Positions 1-10,642 of a stretch of DNA of 64,000 bases are shown piece by piece. The DNA is from Sinohyriopsis cumingii (lineage: Eukaryota; Mollusca; Bivalvia; Unionida; Unionidae), in the NCBI GenBank assembly GCA_028554795.2, contig JAPYKE020000037.1, forward strand, positions 4,131,001 through 4,195,000, in the 5' to 3' direction. The first letter of the stretch is position 1; every line of letters starts with the position of its first letter. A program made the position numbers and the translations under genes. The notes beneath the pieces are model-generated. The model ran no database searches, had not been told where the DNA came from, and saw nothing but the letters and a program-made list of their open reading frames with translations.

Positions 1-559
1 CCCGGACTAAATTTGCAGGCTAATGTTATTGTGCGGAATCTAGAGATTACGTACTTTCACTAAGATGGATGGTCACAGTTATCTGTGGTCTCGGGAACAC
101 CACAAGTGTAACGCAGTTGTCAGCAATAGGGGGAAAAGTGGAAAATAAACGCGAAACTGAAATGAGGCACATCAAGTTTGTAAAGCTAGAAGACGCTGTG
201 AACATTAACAATGCCCGATTACATTTATAATGAATAATAGAACACGACAACTCACATTTAAGATAAGCAAAAAAAACTTTAACTGTAAGCTCAATTTTAT
301 TTTTTAATTTGCATATTAAAAGAGCAATATAAATAAAAACAATAGACAAATCTGTCACTGCTCGAAATAGGAACAATTGATTTTGTTCGATTTCTCCATA
401 GTGGCTACGTGAATAATGCAACATACCCAAAAATTATGTATAAAAATAATATCGGTACCTTTTTGAAATCTATTTATCAGCAGATTCAAATCGATAACGG
501 TATTTTAGAAATGAAACTACGACGATTAGAAAAAAATTGTTCATGCGTTACTTTTTCAG

Positions 560-745
560 GTATAAATAACAATCCGGTCATCAATAATCTTCCCCTGGGT
601 TCACCTTTATCTGTAGCAGAAAACACAGCCCTGGGAAGTACAGTATATACCGTCAGCGTAACGGACCTTGATCCTGACACTCACACTTGGACGATGACGT
701 CATCACCTGGAACAGGAATGTCTTATTTTACTCTTAACAGTGCAA
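560..745 (+). CDS. Cadherin-like gene, exon a (cadherin repeat, first half)
   Basis: An exon of about 186 nt bounded by a 3' splice site (ctttttcag) and a 5' splice site (gtacgtg). It encodes the first half of an extracellular cadherin repeat: NNPVINNLP, then VAENTALGSTVYTV, then VTDLDPDTHTWTM, ending in FTLNSA. The pattern AENTxxGxxVxxVxxxDxD is typical of calcium-binding cadherin repeats. The exon ends in phase 1, and joining it to the next exon recreates the usual SATGVIT turn, which supports both boundaries. The gene begins left of this window. The homophilic or signalling partner cannot be told. Seen: splice sites and motifs; inferred: joining of exons. Confidence 0.75.
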
Positions 746-866
746 GTACGTGCAGCAGTTGTTCACTTTGTGAACGTTTGTTTTACGTTTGGATCTTCAT
801 GTCTCTGTCTCGTATTTGTAAGTTACTTTCCGGACAAGGTTCTCATCACATGTGTGTGTGTGTGTA

Positions 867-904
<38 letters not shown>

Positions 905-1551
905 CTTCATTTAAACTTAATGTAAGTGCTTTCTTTAGTGGCTGATTTGGAATATCGCACGTTTTAGAGTCATTTCAAGATCAATGGACAAAGCGACACT
1001 ATTCATCCTGGTCGCAATAAACTAGCGATAAGACGAGATCAAATATAGTTGCGAAACGATAACAGGAATCTGCCGCTATCTCGTTTCGTCTCCTTGATGT
1101 TGTCAGTTTGATATCTTGTCATTTTGTTTTATTGGGCGAGGCGACAACGCCAGATGCACAAGGCAGACACAAAAGTTTTTCGAAATGCCTTATCAACGAC
1201 TGAGGTAAAATAATTACTTTAATTTGTACGTTGCCACTCTCATGTACAAAATAAATATATTAGCGACTTTATAGAAACCACTCAATATAAAGTAATCAGT
1301 ATGATATTTATCAGGAATGTTTGCTGTTTCCTAAAGAAACATACAATCAATTTACGTTATTCATCTTGAACGTATATCCCTTATAACAACATATTAAACT
1401 CTTCTGGCTAAAAGGAACATGTTTTATATTGCAAATAACAAAACTTTATTATGATCATTGTTTATTTATTGGGTTATCTACATGGTTTAACCTTTTCGTT
1501 CATCTTTCTTTCCTTCAAATTTGTATTTACTGATTTAATTGTTTTTTATAG
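746..1551 (+). other. Intron of cadherin-like gene
   Basis: An AT-rich intron. It contains a (TG)n microsatellite at about 850-901 and no other feature I can support. Confidence 0.6.
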
Positions 1552-1745
1552 CCGGGGTTATAACAACGTCTGCAACCAATGCGATTAACTACGAAACGCT
1601 TGCCACATCCTCTTTCACGTTTACCATTACGGTTAGCGACGGAACCACCACAGATTCTGAAAGCCTGACGATTGCCATCTCCAATGTAAACGAAGCTCCA
1701 ACCTTCAACCAACCCAGCTACAGCATATCCTATAACGAATCAGCG
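1552..1745 (+). CDS. Cadherin-like gene, exon b (end of one repeat, start of next)
   Basis: A 194-nt exon after a ttttttatag acceptor, ending before a gttagt donor. It starts in phase 1 and ends in phase 0. It encodes the second half of the repeat begun in the previous exon (FTFTITVSDGTTTDSESL, then TIAISNVNEAPTF). The NVNEAPTF string is the inter-repeat linker, a variant of DxNDNxPxF. The exon closes with the first strand of the next repeat (PSYSISYNES). The continuous reading frame, absence of stops and phase match with both neighbours support a real exon. Confidence 0.75.
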
Positions 1746-2071
1746 GTTAGTAAAGAAAAGAATATTGAATAACATTTCTTGGTTGCCCCTGTTTCATGAT
1801 CTGACATTTATATTTTGTGTTTGTGTGCTTGCTTGCATGTGTAAATATGTATCGTCTTGTCTCGTATTTTGCTGCACTGTCATTAACTTACTGTTCTGGA
1901 AAGACCGCGTTTTTCAATTACGTCATGACCACACGATTCGGTTACATTTCTCAACATTGATTCAGATGAAGAGAACAACTGATGGAAACTTGTTACTGTT
2001 GTTTTTGGATTTAACGCCAATTTTTAGCGCTATATGTCAGGTTGTGGGGACAATTTGCTGATGCTTCATGG

Positions 2072-2072
<1 letters not shown>

Positions 2073-2158
<86 letters not shown>
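2073..2158. repeat. (TA)n microsatellite
   Basis: An almost pure TA dinucleotide run of about 85 bp within an intron. Confidence 0.95.
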
Positions 2159-2159
<1 letters not shown>

Positions 2160-3054
2160 TTCTTCTAATAGTTAATTCGTACGAAAGAGCACCTAGGATA
2201 ATGACAATGAGTTATATGTAAGATTATGACTTTAAACTGATTCTGGATACAGAGAAACTGTATGTATGTTGTTAAACTATTACGCAACGACCCGTTTGTA
2301 TTTAAATTGATACGATCAGGCAAAGACGCCTTTGTTTGTTTTGCACTCAGTCAGTGATGTCATGACCGGCTTGGAGCAAGTTCGAGCTTTTGGGGGATAG
2401 GAAACAGGTAAATGCTAAATTACTCAGTGGCAGTTTTCAAAGAGACCAGACCATGTCCAATCGAAACTGAGAGATTCGATTCTAGGGCGGAGTCTAAATA
2501 AGTAATTTGTCTGGACGACGTCCATTCTCACGTGATTACACGTTTGAATGTCGCCATCGGTAGATCATAGAGCAGTAAAGAGGCATTAGACTGTACTCCA
2601 AGTGACGAAGTTGAGGGTTCGTTAAAAGCCAGGAAGGAATTTTAGGGAAATTTCTAGTTTCGATTTGCGGACAAAGGCTTCTTGAAGAAGCTTTCCTAGT
2701 GGGTGTAGAGGTGACATTCGAGGATCCGATAGAGGGAATACACGTGGAGAGCACGTGGAAGGTCTATTGTGACGTAAACAATTTGTCTGGAGACGCAGTG
2801 CCGGAGGAAACGAGGAAAGAGTACCGGAAGTGTCGGAAGAACCGATCCGAAAGTGCAAGGAGTGCATGTAGTCAATGGCACCGGAAGTACGAGAAGAGTA
2901 ACAACAGCCGGACAGATGAGTAACAGAGACAATACTGAAGGGAAACACTCTCACTTAAGAGTTTAATTTCATATGATGATAGTAACGGTTGCTACTGGTG
3001 GTGGTGTTGCGAGCTTGTAACTTCTTACAATGTGTCCGCTTTATTTGGCTATCG

Positions 3055-4440
3055 TCATGTAGAGGGTGATCGCCCTGGGTATTGTTGCTCTGATCGAGTA
3101 AATATTAAAATAAAGTGTGAAATTATAGATGGAATAAATATAGATCTGTGCAGATATATAGAACATAATCACACGAGCCCTCGTACATGAGAAAAAAATC
3201 AATTACATAAACAACTGGGATAATACGTTACATTAGGAAGATACCCTTAAAATATCCCTCACCGAATTTCAAAAACAAATATATTTCTTTAAATAGCCGA
3301 TCTCTTTTAAATGATAGAATTAGCTCATCATATAATCGAGTGATCGATCGAAGTCATTGTCTTGTACAACTTCATAATATGCTTATTTCGGTCCACTCCA
3401 AGTTCAGTATGGTGGTTCTTCTCGGTCCTTTCGCTATTTTCCTTTTCCATCCTCCCTACACTCTCGCCTCTCAGACTCTGTGTGGGTAGGTGGATACGTA
3501 AATAAGTAGATCTTGGACATGTATGTACGTGGATATGTCAGTGGATACTTCAGCTGATACGTTCGTGGATACTTCCGTGGATACATACGTGGAGCTATTT
3601 ACCCTTTCAAAATAAACAGAAGCAACCTAAATCTTCTGTCAGTTATTTTTCTAGGAGATCATTACTCCGCTCTCATTATGTCAGAGTGGGTCGAAGGTTC
3701 TTTCTGGGTTTTTTTCCGGGTTCTCCCTCCACCATTAATACCGGCCGCCATGTATGGCCTATCGTGTGCTGAAAAATGGCGTTAACAACAACAACAACAA
3801 CAAAAACAACATTATGTCAGGTATTGCTCTACCGGAATTCAAACAAATATCAAAGTCTATCTGGTCACGCTAAATATGGCAGACAATAAAATAACCTAGT
3901 TTCACAAGCTTAATGTACTTCCTAATGGCTATTTCATCACTGATTCCCATTAAAAATACACGAGACATAACAGTTCCGTTCTCGTCTCAATTACACAAAT
4001 GAATGAATTAAATTCATTACATGATTTAACTGCGTTATTTTCAGCGAATACACACATTTAAGTCGTTATCATACATGAAATCATCTAAGATCGGTGCATT
4101 CAAACGGATTCTTGTAATTCATATCAACTAAAGTAATGCATGAAATTCTTAAGATTCCTATAACAATCAAGACAATAAATTTAAACAATTCGTGAAACTT
4201 ATATAAAGATCATTGTACAAATTCAGAAAGATGAACTCAGCACAGTTACACTGATATCAAGAGAATTGATCTAAGGATTTAAACAAATAAATTCGTGTAA
4301 ATATATACAATTAAAATCAAGCAAATCATTATATTGGTATCAACGAATTACATGAAATCGATGCAAATACCTTGTGCTTTCAAGCTTTCTTTGCTTCTAC
4401 CGCAAAATTCGTGTCCGTTGACCTTCCAGACATCCGGTCA
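3055..4440 (+). repeat. Dispersed repeat, copy 1 (inverted relative of 41903-43175)
   Basis: The reverse complement of 41903-43175 aligns along most of this stretch. Examples are the ATCGAGTAAATATTAA block near 3095, the GGTAGGTGGATACGTAA block near 3485 and the CTTTCCAGACATCCGGTC-like end near 4435. There are many substitutions and small gaps. No coding capacity was seen in either copy, so it is probably a non-autonomous transposon or a fragment of a larger one. Similarity fades outside the stated limits, which are accurate to a few tens of bases. Confidence 0.7.
3685..3820 (-). mobile_element. Short SINE-like insertion with 11-bp target duplication
   Basis: The direct repeat CATTATGTCAG lies at 3674-3684 and again at 3810-3820. 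The DNA between them is absent from the paralogous site in the other copy of the host repeat (around 42520-42550). The reverse complement of the insert reads GTTGTTGTT..., then GCCATTTTTCAGCAC, GATAGGCC.TACATGGCGGCC and GGTGGAG.GAGAACCC. Related sequence occurs at 56427-56543 and, shorter, at 56754-56830. No pol III boxes are obvious, so the family is unnamed here. Confidence 0.65.
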
Positions 4441-4777
4441 AACACTAAAATGATGTTTTCAACTTTGACTTGTTTGCTAATTCTCTTTTGTTCACGAGAA
4501 AACTGCTAATCTCCTAATTCCGAAAACTTTGAAAATGTATGCTATTTTAAGATTCCTGGCGGAATATGTTATGGTTTATTGGGTTAATATGTAATATGAG
4601 AACCTGGTAGACCCAAGGAAGTTAATAAAATTCTCCTGAAAACTGTACATTTCAAAATGCTTTGAGCATATATATTGACAACATCAGGAATGTGATAAAG
4701 GATATTCTCCACCGGTGTTTTACACTAGAAAACTCAACCATACATATACAGCAATTTGACAAATTTCTATCTTACAG

Positions 4778-5021
4778 GCTGGAACTGTTTTGCCAAATCC
4801 TTCATTTGGCGTAAGCGACCCAGATTCTGGTGATACTAAAACCTACACTTTGAACTGTGGAAGTTCACCGGGCTTCACCATGAACAGTGCCACAGGTGTA
4901 GTCTCTCTTTCTATTGATTATGATGTAGACCCTGGTGTGCTGGCCACGAGCGTAATATGTACTGTCAAGGTCACAGATAGTGGAGGACTTACTGCGACAG
5001 CTTCTCTAACAATTACCATCA
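4778..5021 (+). CDS. Cadherin-like gene, exon c (cadherin repeat body)
   Basis: A 244-nt exon after a cttacag acceptor and before a gtaagtatc donor, starting in phase 0 and ending in phase 1. It encodes most of the last-but-one repeat: FGVSDPDSGDTKTYTL, then FTMNSATGVVSLSIDYD, then CTVKVTDSGGLTATASL and TITI. The DPDSG, NSATGVVS and VTDSGGL elements are the standard calcium-site and turn motifs of the family. Two cysteines (NCGS and VICT) could form an intradomain disulfide. Splice sites and phases agree with the neighbouring exons. Confidence 0.8.
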
Positions 5022-5663
5022 GTAAGTATCAGTGAGAACTCATGACGGATATAAAGGCGTGGAATATACACTGTAGTTTAATTGAAATGGAAATATAATT
5101 ACTTACTGCAGCCAGCATAATTGAAACTGGTTTGCAATTATCACAAATTATTTGAATTTGTTCTGCCAAGCGATTATGATGACATGTAATAGGAAGTGTG
5201 GATCAAGAAACCTTAAAAGGTCCTCAATATTAAAATCGTTATTTTTTGGGGTAATAAGTAACTAGCGATACATTCAGTCATTTTATTATTTGTTAGCAAA
5301 CAATTAAATGTATACGAGATTATGTTTCCGCGGGTTAATCACACTAAATTATAGTTAAATACGGCCTCAAAAGCCTGACAATATACCTGCATCTGTGGTA
5401 GTTGGTATGATATTTGGAAGAGAAGTTTGTGTGTTTACTGAAAATTCATATCGAACGGTTATGTTTATTTCTGAAAATCGTTTCTGTGGTTAGCAGTTGT
5501 CGCATGATGTTCTGATATAATTTTATCCAGAAAGAAAAGAAAAAAACTGTTAAAGAACAGTTTCATATCGACTTTCTGAAGTCATTCGTAATTTTAAAAA
5601 ATGTCTTATACAGTGACTGCCAAAGAAGATATTGTAGAATAATTTGATCAATCGAGGCACGGC

Positions 5664-5699
<36 letters not shown>

Positions 5700-6522
5700 A
5701 TTGTTGACTGTCATTGACTTTTCAACAGCAAATAAAGTTAAAAGAAAACGAGTTTGAAAACCGGTCAGTTGGACTAGAAGGAGTAGGTAAGATATTATAG
5801 CACATAACTTGAATTTGATCAATGATATGGCACTTAATTGCATATCGCATCAAACAGGCGTGAAATCCGAACATGTAGAACGGTGATCACATAGTTCACG
5901 GAGTTATATGTCTTACTGAGCCGGACCCGTAGTTAATCATTGTTAACCTGGTTTGGTGATTGACATCGTTAAAGTCATGGGACTGTTTCAGGTCTTTACC
6001 ATTCCAGTCACCTCACCGGGTTAATATAATGAACAATTATGCTCAGTGAAAACTAAATTTAGACAAAGATTTCCCCGTATTTATTTTGTTGGGGGTGGGG
6101 GGTGGGCGAGTTACGGCCTTCAAATAAATAAACATTATTTCTTTTAAAAGTATGAATGATCACTGTTAAGAAATCAACCGACTATCTCTACAGTAGAGAA
6201 TAACGATTCTGTAGCAAGTTATTTTCAATTTGCATTTATTTTTCCATTTATGAATCTTTGAGATAGATAATGATTCCTAGAAATCAGAATATTTACTGAA
6301 AAGTTCACGACAAGTGATTTTTAATCTTGTTATCAAGTGTTTCACGGACTTTAGTACTAAATGAAACAAATGTTAAGCATCGTACAATCGAAAAAGCGAA
6401 AATGTGTTCCGAGAAGAAATAACCACTCAACATAATACTTTGCCGAAGTCGAGTTTTGAAACATGTTTTGTAAAGATTGTGTTCATGGTCACAATTAACA
6501 CGGAATAATTATGTACTTCTAG
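5022..6522 (+). other. Intron of cadherin-like gene
   Basis: About 1.5 kb of AT-rich intron. An (AG)n microsatellite lies at about 5667-5698. I see no exon or RNA gene in it. Confidence 0.55.
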
Positions 6523-7015
6523 ATAACATAAACGACAACAACCCAACCTTCACTGCCTCATCCTACAGTTTCTTCACGACTTACGACGTTGCCGTCGGCA
6601 CGACTATTGGTACCGTCACTGCTACAGACGCCGATCTCGGGATTTACGGCACTATCACCTACTCCCTAGATCAAACCTCGTTGGGAAACGACTATTTCCA
6701 AATCAGTTCAGCGGGTGTTATTACAACTAAAGCATCGCTCAGCACTTTCGGCGCGGGAGTTACTGCAACAATAAAAGCAAAAGTTACTGATGGCGGTGGA
6801 AAAACTAGTTCAGCCACTGTGAATATTGTTACCGGAGAAACGACGACTACTTCGTCAACAACGACTCCAGAGTATAAAAGTATATTTAAAGATAACCGTA
6901 ACATTGCTTGGGTCGTGTTGAGTGCTATAACCGGTGTCATTATCATCGGTTACTTATTCTGGTTGGGATTTAGTATTTACCGCACAGGGTGGCCAAAACT
7001 GAACTGGAGTAAAAG
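6523..7015 (+). CDS. Cadherin-like gene, exon d (last repeat, stalk, transmembrane helix)
   Basis: A 493-nt exon (acceptor tgtacttctag, donor gtgaga) starting in phase 1 and ending in phase 2. It encodes the canonical linker NINDNNPTF, then a full final cadherin repeat with VGTTIGTVTATDADLG, YGTITYSLD, FQISSAGVITT and AKVTDGGGKTSS. A Thr/Ser-rich, probably O-glycosylated stalk (TTTTSSTTTP) follows. The membrane helix is WVVLSAITGVIIIGYLFW, followed by the start of a basic juxtamembrane tail (YRTGWPKLNWSK). This makes the product a type I membrane protein at the cell surface. The tail continues in the exon at 7469. Confidence 0.85.
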
Positions 7016-7358
7016 GTGAGAAGCTCTCCTTTATAAATTTAATCCTTCCTTTTTGTTTGGTTTGTATCTATTTTTTTTCATTCTTTTTTCTTACCATTCA
7101 GTCAGTCGTGTGGCAGCAGATATTTCGTGCTTCCTTTACGACCTTCCCTTTGAAAAAACAAAATGTGGTATATTTTAGGCTCTCTGTATCCCTCTCAGAC
7201 TTGGCGACATTCAATGAAAGGTGCATTCTGCGTAAAGCTTCATTAGTCATATGTGGGCAGTTAATTGTCTTTGATCTCAACTAATGCAAGCTCAAAATAA
7301 AGGTGTACACTTAACAGTTTGATAATGATTTGGCAATAAGTGAAATCTCTCACTGTCT

Positions 7359-7361
<3 letters not shown>

Positions 7362-7425
<64 letters not shown>
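7362..7425. repeat. (TA)n microsatellite
   Basis: A pure TA run of about 64 bp in the intron upstream of the acidic tail exon. Confidence 0.95.
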
Positions 7426-7426
<1 letters not shown>

Positions 7427-7468
7427 GTTCGTCTGTTTCTACACCTGTGCATCAATTCATTGTTTTAG

Positions 7469-7653
7469 CTGCGCAGAGTCAAACCCTTTTAAAAATCTTT
7501 GTGGTGACGAGGATGACGTAATATCAGTATATGAAGACGAGGATAATGATGTCAAGAGTGTCAAGAGTGAAAGAACCAATGAGGACAACGCATCAAGATA
7601 TGACAGACAATACCGCAGTGAACCAGAACCGACCAATAGAAGTATCACGACAG
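7469..7653 (+). CDS. Cadherin-like gene, exon e (acidic cytoplasmic tail)
   Basis: An open stretch from a cattgttttag acceptor to a gtacccg donor. Joined to the previous exon in phase 2, it keeps the frame open for 61 codons. It starts SCAESNPFKNLCGDEDD and continues with an acidic, Ser/Lys-rich segment (EDEDNDVKSVKSERTNED). Using the nearer AG at 7476 would create an immediate stop, so 7469 is preferred. No catenin-binding motif is recognisable. It ends in phase 1, which fits the candidate exon at 27194. Confidence 0.6.
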
Positions 7654-7975
7654 GTACCCGTAGCTATTCTTACATTATCACTGGTAGGCGAACAATCCGA
7701 ATCCGCATTTGTTTCTTTACTCACCTGTACCTTTAGAGAAAAACATTGCTGAGAGTTATTCTGGTAAGGTTTCTTGTTTCTCTGTTTTTGCGATAAATAC
7801 TAGGCAGGCGTTTATTCATCAGAATGTTTGGAGATTAGGTTTTAGAAATTCAACCACGCAAACATTTGAGTGTTAAAGAAGGAAGCATGGTAACTCAACG
7901 ATGTTTTCACCTGCGGTAGAAAGGCTCTCTAACACGGAATTAAAGCTATGACGTTCTTATAGGTTTAAATACACA

Positions 7976-8031
<56 letters not shown>

Positions 8032-8162
8032 TCTTTGACTATGAAATCTTTTATTTCAAGTTTTAAAAATCCAGACAAAGTGAGAAGTATTCAGAGTCAT
8101 GTCAAGATTCAAGACATAATCAGAAATGACGCACATTGGAAGCAAGCCTTTACTCCATGTTC

Positions 8163-8473
8163 ACCGCCCCGGTGGCTTAGTGGTTAGAGAGTACGCAGTG
8201 GATGGGGGAGGTCGCGGGTTCGAATCCCTGGCGAGTCATACCGAAATTTTATAAATATGGTACTAGCAGCTGCCTCGCTTGGCGCTCAATACTAAGAGGG
8301 TAGTAATATGACTAGTTGGCTTAGTGTTAGGATATTGTGTCTGGGTGGGATATGATGCTACACGTCTGCGGCATGATGCCCCATTGCTCTACATCACTAT
8401 AACTTTTCACACTGCAGATATCGTAGATATGTAACTGAAAAATTATTAAAGCTATGTTACAAATCCGCACACA
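8163..8473 (+). mobile_element. tRNA-derived SINE (full-length copy)
   Basis: The head has an A box (TGGCTTAGTGGTTAGAG near 8173) and a perfect B box (GGTTCGAATCC near 8217), as in RNA polymerase III promoters of tRNA genes. The body follows (CTGCCTCGCTTGGCGCTCA..., then CTGCGGCATGATGCCCC). The 3' part ends in AAAGCTATGTTACAAATCC before CA-rich sequence. Related bodies with the same 3' end lie at 48118-48415 and 63520-63750. The lack of a foldable second half of a tRNA cloverleaf excludes a tRNA gene. It resembles SINEs common in molluscs; I cannot assign the family without a search. Confidence 0.75.
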
Positions 8474-9782
8474 TTCCACAATATAAATCATCTAAAATAC
8501 CAAACATAGATTAAATCCATTTCAGCTTGAACGTTTCAAAAAAATCTGGCGAATTATATTTTCTTAAATATCAAAATTATAGAGAAATCGAATTTGTTTA
8601 ACAAATCCGAGGATAAAACTGGCATAACATTTGCCTTATAAAGGTACACGTATCGCATATAACAGGAGCTGTTTTTACTGTGAAGGACATTTAGAATAAT
8701 TACATCAATACTGGGTCACACAGCTAACTGTAATCATTTACATTTTAGATTCTTGCAATTGTTTGAAATAGAAAATAAAAAAAAATAAAAGTAAAAAAAA
8801 ACACTGTTGCAATATTGTTTAGAATTTACTTGATAATTATACCAAATGAATAATATAAAATCTAGTCCGCATGTCAGAAAGGGATTTCTTAAATCGATAT
8901 GTTTCAAAATATATGCTTTAATTATCAGTTTAACTTTAATATACATCAAATTTTTTTAAAATTAAATTTAAACTAAAACGAATAGTGAGTCTGAATATAA
9001 AAACGTTAGCGTTCTGTATAAACTTGAATGTATTTAATAACTATTAGTCTGTAACAATTTACCCTACAATATGTTTGGAAGTGGAATGTCTGACTATTCA
9101 GTAAGTGGCGAGTAAGTAAAAGTGTTCTTACTTGTCAGAAACCTATGTTCCATTTGAGAAATAAGTTTTAAAAATATAAACTTGCCGGTGACCACAGATT
9201 CTATTCTTTCATATGTCCCGTACAAGATTTGTAACATTTCAAAGCTAATCTTTATATTTGCAATGCAGACAGACCGATGACGAAACTCCACTGTAGATTT
9301 TAGACCTAGCCATGGATACATACAAGGTTGTACAATATTTTTTTAAAACGAAAAATGCCTTATTATTTTTTTACTATATATTTTTTTTAAATGTGAAAAT
9401 AAAAGGGGGATATGTAATAATTAAACAATATAAGTGTTTTGTACCAAGTCGGGGGAAAGGCTTCGTTTGTTACGACGTATATATATGTCTGGTGTATATT
9501 CATAAGTCTCTATAAATAATTCTATATACTTTGATTTCTTTCATAGGAATCCAGAATGACTGCGTAGATACATAAGAATTAATTACTAGGTCGTCATGCG
9601 AGTGTGTCTGCAACACACCAGTGCATATAACACCGACTGAGTAACATCATTTTTGGGTGATGGGTCTTTAACCTGAATGATAATATTGTCTGTATTGAAA
9701 TATTAATTCTGACTACTGTTATCAAGCATTCTTCTAAAGAATCCAGGGATATCAATTTCCGTTATGTCTGGTGTATATTAAT

Positions 9783-9835
<53 letters not shown>

Positions 9836-9847
9836 AATATATATATA

Positions 9848-9853
9848 TATGTG
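9848..9853 (+). repeat. Left 6-bp target-site flank (TATGTG)
   Basis: The six bases before the left terminus. They match the right flank at 26862-26867 (TGTGTG) at five of six positions. Because the right flank is a TG microsatellite, chance matching cannot be excluded. Confidence 0.5.
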
Positions 9854-10170
9854 AGTAGTAAGGTGTGGTACATTAGCGTCAATGGGAATTAGCATTACAG
9901 AGACCCTTGGGTCAGATTAGCGTCAAGGGAAATTTAACATGGAGAAAAATCGTGGGTCAGATTAGCGTCAAGGGAAATTAACATGGAGAAAAATCGTGGG
10001 ACGGTTTAGCGTCAAAGGAATTTAAACAGGGTGGGGCTTTATAGCGTCAAGAGAAATTGAACATGGGATTTTTTTTTTTTTTTTTTTTTAAATTTTTTTA
10101 AAAAAGGGGTAGGCATTGGAAAGGCTATCTCTTTTCGAGAAATATGGCTGGCCCTGAAAAGGGCCTTTTG
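9854..10170 (+). repeat. Left terminal inverted repeat with five iterons
   Basis: The reverse complement matches 26589-26861 nearly base for base. It contains five copies of WTAGCGTCAA at about 9872, 9916, 9961, 10005 and 10040, spaced 44, 45, 44 and 35 bp, then an oligo-T/oligo-A tract and an inward-facing block ending in a histone-type stem-loop. It has one extra unit of about 45 bp relative to the right repeat. The regular spacing suggests binding sites used in replication or integration; that is inference. Confidence 0.9.
10150..10165 (-). terminator. Histone-type 3' stem-loop of left terminal gene
   Basis: On the minus strand this reads AAAGGCCCTTTTCAGGGCC, then AGCCA. The stem is 6 bp (GGCCCT/AGGGCC) and the loop TTTC, an exact fit to the metazoan histone mRNA stem-loop consensus. 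A purine-rich downstream element, TCTCGAAAAGAGATA, follows about 10 nt later. It lies 25 bp past the stop of the minus-strand gene at 10190-10423. Confidence 0.8.
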
Positions 10171-10189
10171 GTTTATGTTAATATTAATA

Positions 10190-10423
10190 TTAACATAGAT
10201 GGCATCTGTCACATCTTCTTCTTCTTCTTAAACTCCTTCTAACTGCCGGTCCATACACAAGTACCCTCTTGAGACATCCTTGTCTTTCTATGTAAACTCT
10301 CCTCATCCATTGACTAGTATCTGTCCTATCAACAACAGTCCACTTGGACCTGACATACATGAGCATGTCCGTCCGGAACATCATGGAAGACACAAGCGTA
10401 GAAGATTGCACATCGGTCCACAT
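10190..10423 (-). CDS. Small arginine-rich protein, Polinton left end
   Basis: A 77-residue open frame not recognised as any family. The N-terminal half is mixed (MWTDVQSSTLVSSMMF), the C-terminal quarter very basic (RRSLRRRRRCDRCHLC) with CxxC spacing at the end. A TATA box on the minus strand (CCTATAAATAAGCGC, about 10465-10479) lies about 45 bp upstream of the ATG, and a histone-type stem-loop lies just after the stop. Promoter, start, stop and 3' signal fit together, which is why a short frame is called. It is divergent from the gene at 10643. The basic tail might bind nucleic acid; that is inference. Confidence 0.55.
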   Translation of the reverse strand: MWTDVQSSTLVSSMMFRTDMLMYVRSKWTVVDRTDTSQWMRRVYIERQGCLKRVLVYGPAVRRSLRRRRRCDRCHLC

Positions 10424-10573
10424 CTTGAAGCGACGAGAACAAGTGAATCAATGCACTGAACTGCGCTTATTTATAGGAAGAGGTAGGATTGAAACGGATT
10501 GAGTTCATTCACCAATCCGAACACGCGTTACAAAATTCAGTCAGCTCGCATCCAATCCGAAGAGAGCAGTCTG

Positions 10574-10595
10574 TGACGTCAGTTGGTCTATATAG
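10574..10595 (+). promoter_or_regulatory. CRE-like site plus TATA box for gene at 10643
   Basis: TGACGTCA (10574-10581), the palindromic cAMP-response/ATF site, is followed seven bases later by CTATATAG (10588-10595). The ATG is about 50 bp downstream. A divergent TATA box serves the opposite gene about 110 bp away, so this is a compact bidirectional promoter region. Confidence 0.6.
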
Positions 10596-10642
10596 ATTCG
10601 CTAGCGCTTATGTGCAGTCAATCTATGCGACAGTGATTCAAC

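Larger units (their letters stand above)
1746..4777 (+). other. Large intron of cadherin-like gene with repeats
   Basis: About 3 kb without recognisable exons. It holds a long (TA)n tract at about 2073-2158, a dispersed repeat at 3055-4440 and a short SINE-like insertion inside that repeat. The short open frames around 2.5-2.95 kb occur on both strands in the same DNA and show no recognisable domain, so I do not call genes there. Confidence 0.5.
7654..9853 (+). other. Intron sequence upstream of the Polinton
   Basis: This stretch contains an (AC)n(AG)n microsatellite at about 7971-8029, a tRNA-derived SINE at 8163-8473, about 1.3 kb of very AT-rich DNA and a (CT)n(AT)n run at about 9784-9850, against which the Polinton is inserted. 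No exon was seen. Confidence 0.5.

Noticed and set aside
2536-2954. Overlapping open frames on both strands
   Set aside because: Frames of 70-110 codons overlap on both strands, with no domain, splice support or repeat partner.
8163-8235. tRNA gene
   Set aside because: A and B boxes are present, but the sequence does not complete a cloverleaf and continues into a body shared with two other copies; it is a SINE head.
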